23,020 nucleotides of DNA from positions 1 to 23,020 of the forward strand of contig CAZMCH010000069.1 in assembly GCA_964564735.1 (NCBI GenBank), in the 5' to 3' direction. The stretch's first letter is position 1, and every line of letters starts with the position of its first letter. The notes under the pieces were generated by a model. That model made no database searches. It was not told where the DNA came from and saw only the letters and a list, made by a program, of their open reading frames with translations. This stretch comes from CAZMCH01 sp964564735. Its GTDB lineage: Bacteria; Poribacteria; DTPJ01. Shown piece after piece: positions 22,323 to 23,020 of this stretch. Position numbers and translations under genes: made by a program.

Positions 22323-22603
22323 TACAAACACAGAAATTAAGATCAACGCTTGAAAACAAGCTTGGGTTCTCAAAATTAACCAAAAAACATGAAAATTACA
22401 AATTGCAAGATAGAAATGGCAATTTCATAATTCATACAATAATATCAAAAGGTGCAAGCGGAAAAGATATAAACAAAGGCATTTTGAGTGCAATATCAAG
22501 ACAATTACAACTAAATTCGCAACAATTGGAGTCAGCAATAAAATGCACGCTTTCACGTGAAGATTATTATGATTTATTGAGAAAAAAGGGATATAATATG
22601 TAA
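22319..22603 (+). CDS. HicA-like small protein, putative toxin
   Basis: This 94-aa basic protein has a layout recalling HicA's dsRBD-like fold: 'LGFSKLTKKHENYKLQDRNG', then 'IIHTIISKGASGKDINKGIL' and 'AISRQLQLNSQQLESAIKCTLSREDYYDLLRKKG'. The His of 'KKHENY' would sit where HicA keeps its catalytic His. It differs from classical HicA in its extra C-terminal segment; I recall similar proteins annotated only as hypothetical. It is coupled by 4 nt to the gene before it, which would be its antitoxin. Confidence 0.55.
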   Translation: MIQTQKLRSTLENKLGFSKLTKKHENYKLQDRNGNFIIHTIISKGASGKDINKGILSAISRQLQLNSQQLESAIKCTLSREDYYDLLRKKGYNM

Positions 22604-22620
22604 AAAAGCGAGGTTAGATT

Positions 22621-22848
22621 ATGGACAAACAATACGTTGAGGAAGAAAAGGGAGTAATTTTTGAGGTTATCATAGAGCCTGATGATGGACGTTTCCATGC
22701 CTATTGTCCTATCTTAAAAGGTTGTCATACATGGGGACATACAGAAGCTGAAGCTTTTTTATATATTGAAGATGCAGTTAAATTATATTTGAAGTCATTA
22801 ATCGAAGATGGTGAACCTATTCCGAGTATATCTTTACCGCAGGTCTAA
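22621..22848 (+). CDS. HicB-family antitoxin-like protein
   Basis: This 75-aa HicB-type protein reads 'FEVIIEPDDGRFHAYCPILKGCHTWGHTEAEAFLYIEDAVKLYLKSLIEDGEPIP', the partial RNase-H fold with the helix after T-E-A. There is no C-terminal DNA-binding domain. GCGAGG lies upstream of ATG 22621. No classical HicA is next to it; the HicA-like gene at 22319 ends 17 nt upstream. It may belong to that pair or be an orphan. Confidence 0.85.
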   Translation: MDKQYVEEEKGVIFEVIIEPDDGRFHAYCPILKGCHTWGHTEAEAFLYIEDAVKLYLKSLIEDGEPIPSISLPQV

Positions 22849-22850
22849 TT

Positions 22851-23020
22851 ATGAATATTATGAACAATGATAAAGATAGAATGAAATTCAGCGCTGTTAG
22901 GAATATTTTGCTGTTTTTATTTTTTATGGATTATTTGTTTCTTTTATATGATATTATTCGTGGTGCTTTATCTTGTATTGCAGAAATTGGTATTTTTGAT
23001 ATTGTTTTATTTTTTATAAG
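22851..23020 (+). CDS. Membrane protein, N-terminal fragment at window edge
   Basis: From ATG 22851 the frame is open for 56 codons to the right edge. It begins MNIMNNDKDRMKFSAVR and continues into hydrophobic segments (NILLFLFFMDYLFLLYDI, then a second, 'IFDIVLFFI'). It lies 2 nt after the HicB stop, with AGGT as a weak ribosome binding site. It is too short to assign a function. Confidence 0.5.
   Translation, partial: MNIMNNDKDRMKFSAVRNILLFLFFMDYLFLLYDIIRGALSCIAEIGIFDIVLFFI

Noticed and set aside
1..23020. CRISPR arrays, tRNA and rRNA genes
   Set aside because: No regularly spaced repeats, and no cloverleaf or rRNA-like sequence, were noticed on either strand when reading by eye.

Overview
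The window is AT-rich, gene-dense bacterial chromosome. Several things together suggest a member of, or relative of, Candidatus Poribacteria: a LamG-domain secreted protein with a characteristic C-terminal tail, a bacillithiol pathway, a Gfo/Idh/MocA oxidoreductase next to a xylose-isomerase-like protein, a high density of HicB, PIN and MNT/HEPN toxin-antitoxin genes, and a C-rich dispersed repeat. That placement rests on gene content and remembered family resemblance, not on a marker gene, so treat it as a moderate-confidence guess.

Left part (1-9240). nadE and a downstream regulator that fuses a RecA/KaiC-like domain (degenerate Walker A) to an XRE helix-turn-helix and the start of a cupin-like region lie on the minus strand. 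The regulator runs off the left edge. A short plus-strand segment holds a small conserved protein, a palindromic MITE-like repeat and an unusual HTH fusion protein. A five-gene minus-strand operon follows (8590-9039 down to 3889-4659). It encodes a fully split, archaeal-type glutamate synthase: a four-cluster ferredoxin, an FAD/NAD(P)H oxidoreductase, a class II glutamine amidotransferase, an FMN/Fe-S synthase core and a GXGXG beta-helix subunit. Its promoter (TTGACA-17-TATAAT-like) is clear and is followed by a structured leader of about 160 nt. Two 12-bp palindromes spaced 20 bp apart lie upstream.

Middle (9431-14522). An FmdB-type zinc ribbon gene diverges from a two-gene plus-strand unit (dehydrogenase and TIM-barrel isomerase) that has a nested hairpin between the two genes. 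A minus-strand operon then reads hicB-like, bshB1, bshA and an M50 site-2 protease. It covers the first two bacillithiol steps; bshC is not in the window.

Toxin-antitoxin island (14533-16752). All genes are on the minus strand: hepT/mntA, a DUF2283 gene with a frameshifted BECR-type toxin gene, an exact 84-bp copy of the mntA 3' end, and a PIN toxin with a small partner. The island is flanked by two tiny homologous ORFs that keep only a signal peptide. Their differences are mostly synonymous, so they look like decayed 5' ends of a once-functional secreted protein family.

Right part (16773-23020). A livG-livF pair without its permeases has its own strong promoter. Divergently, plus-strand genes encode a secreted LamG protein, then an envelope-stress-like block: pspA, a bacterial PH-domain protein, a bifunctional nuclease domain protein, a second pspA and a 56-aa membrane peptide. 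The window closes with a HicB-like/HicA-like pair, another HicB, and a truncated membrane protein gene.
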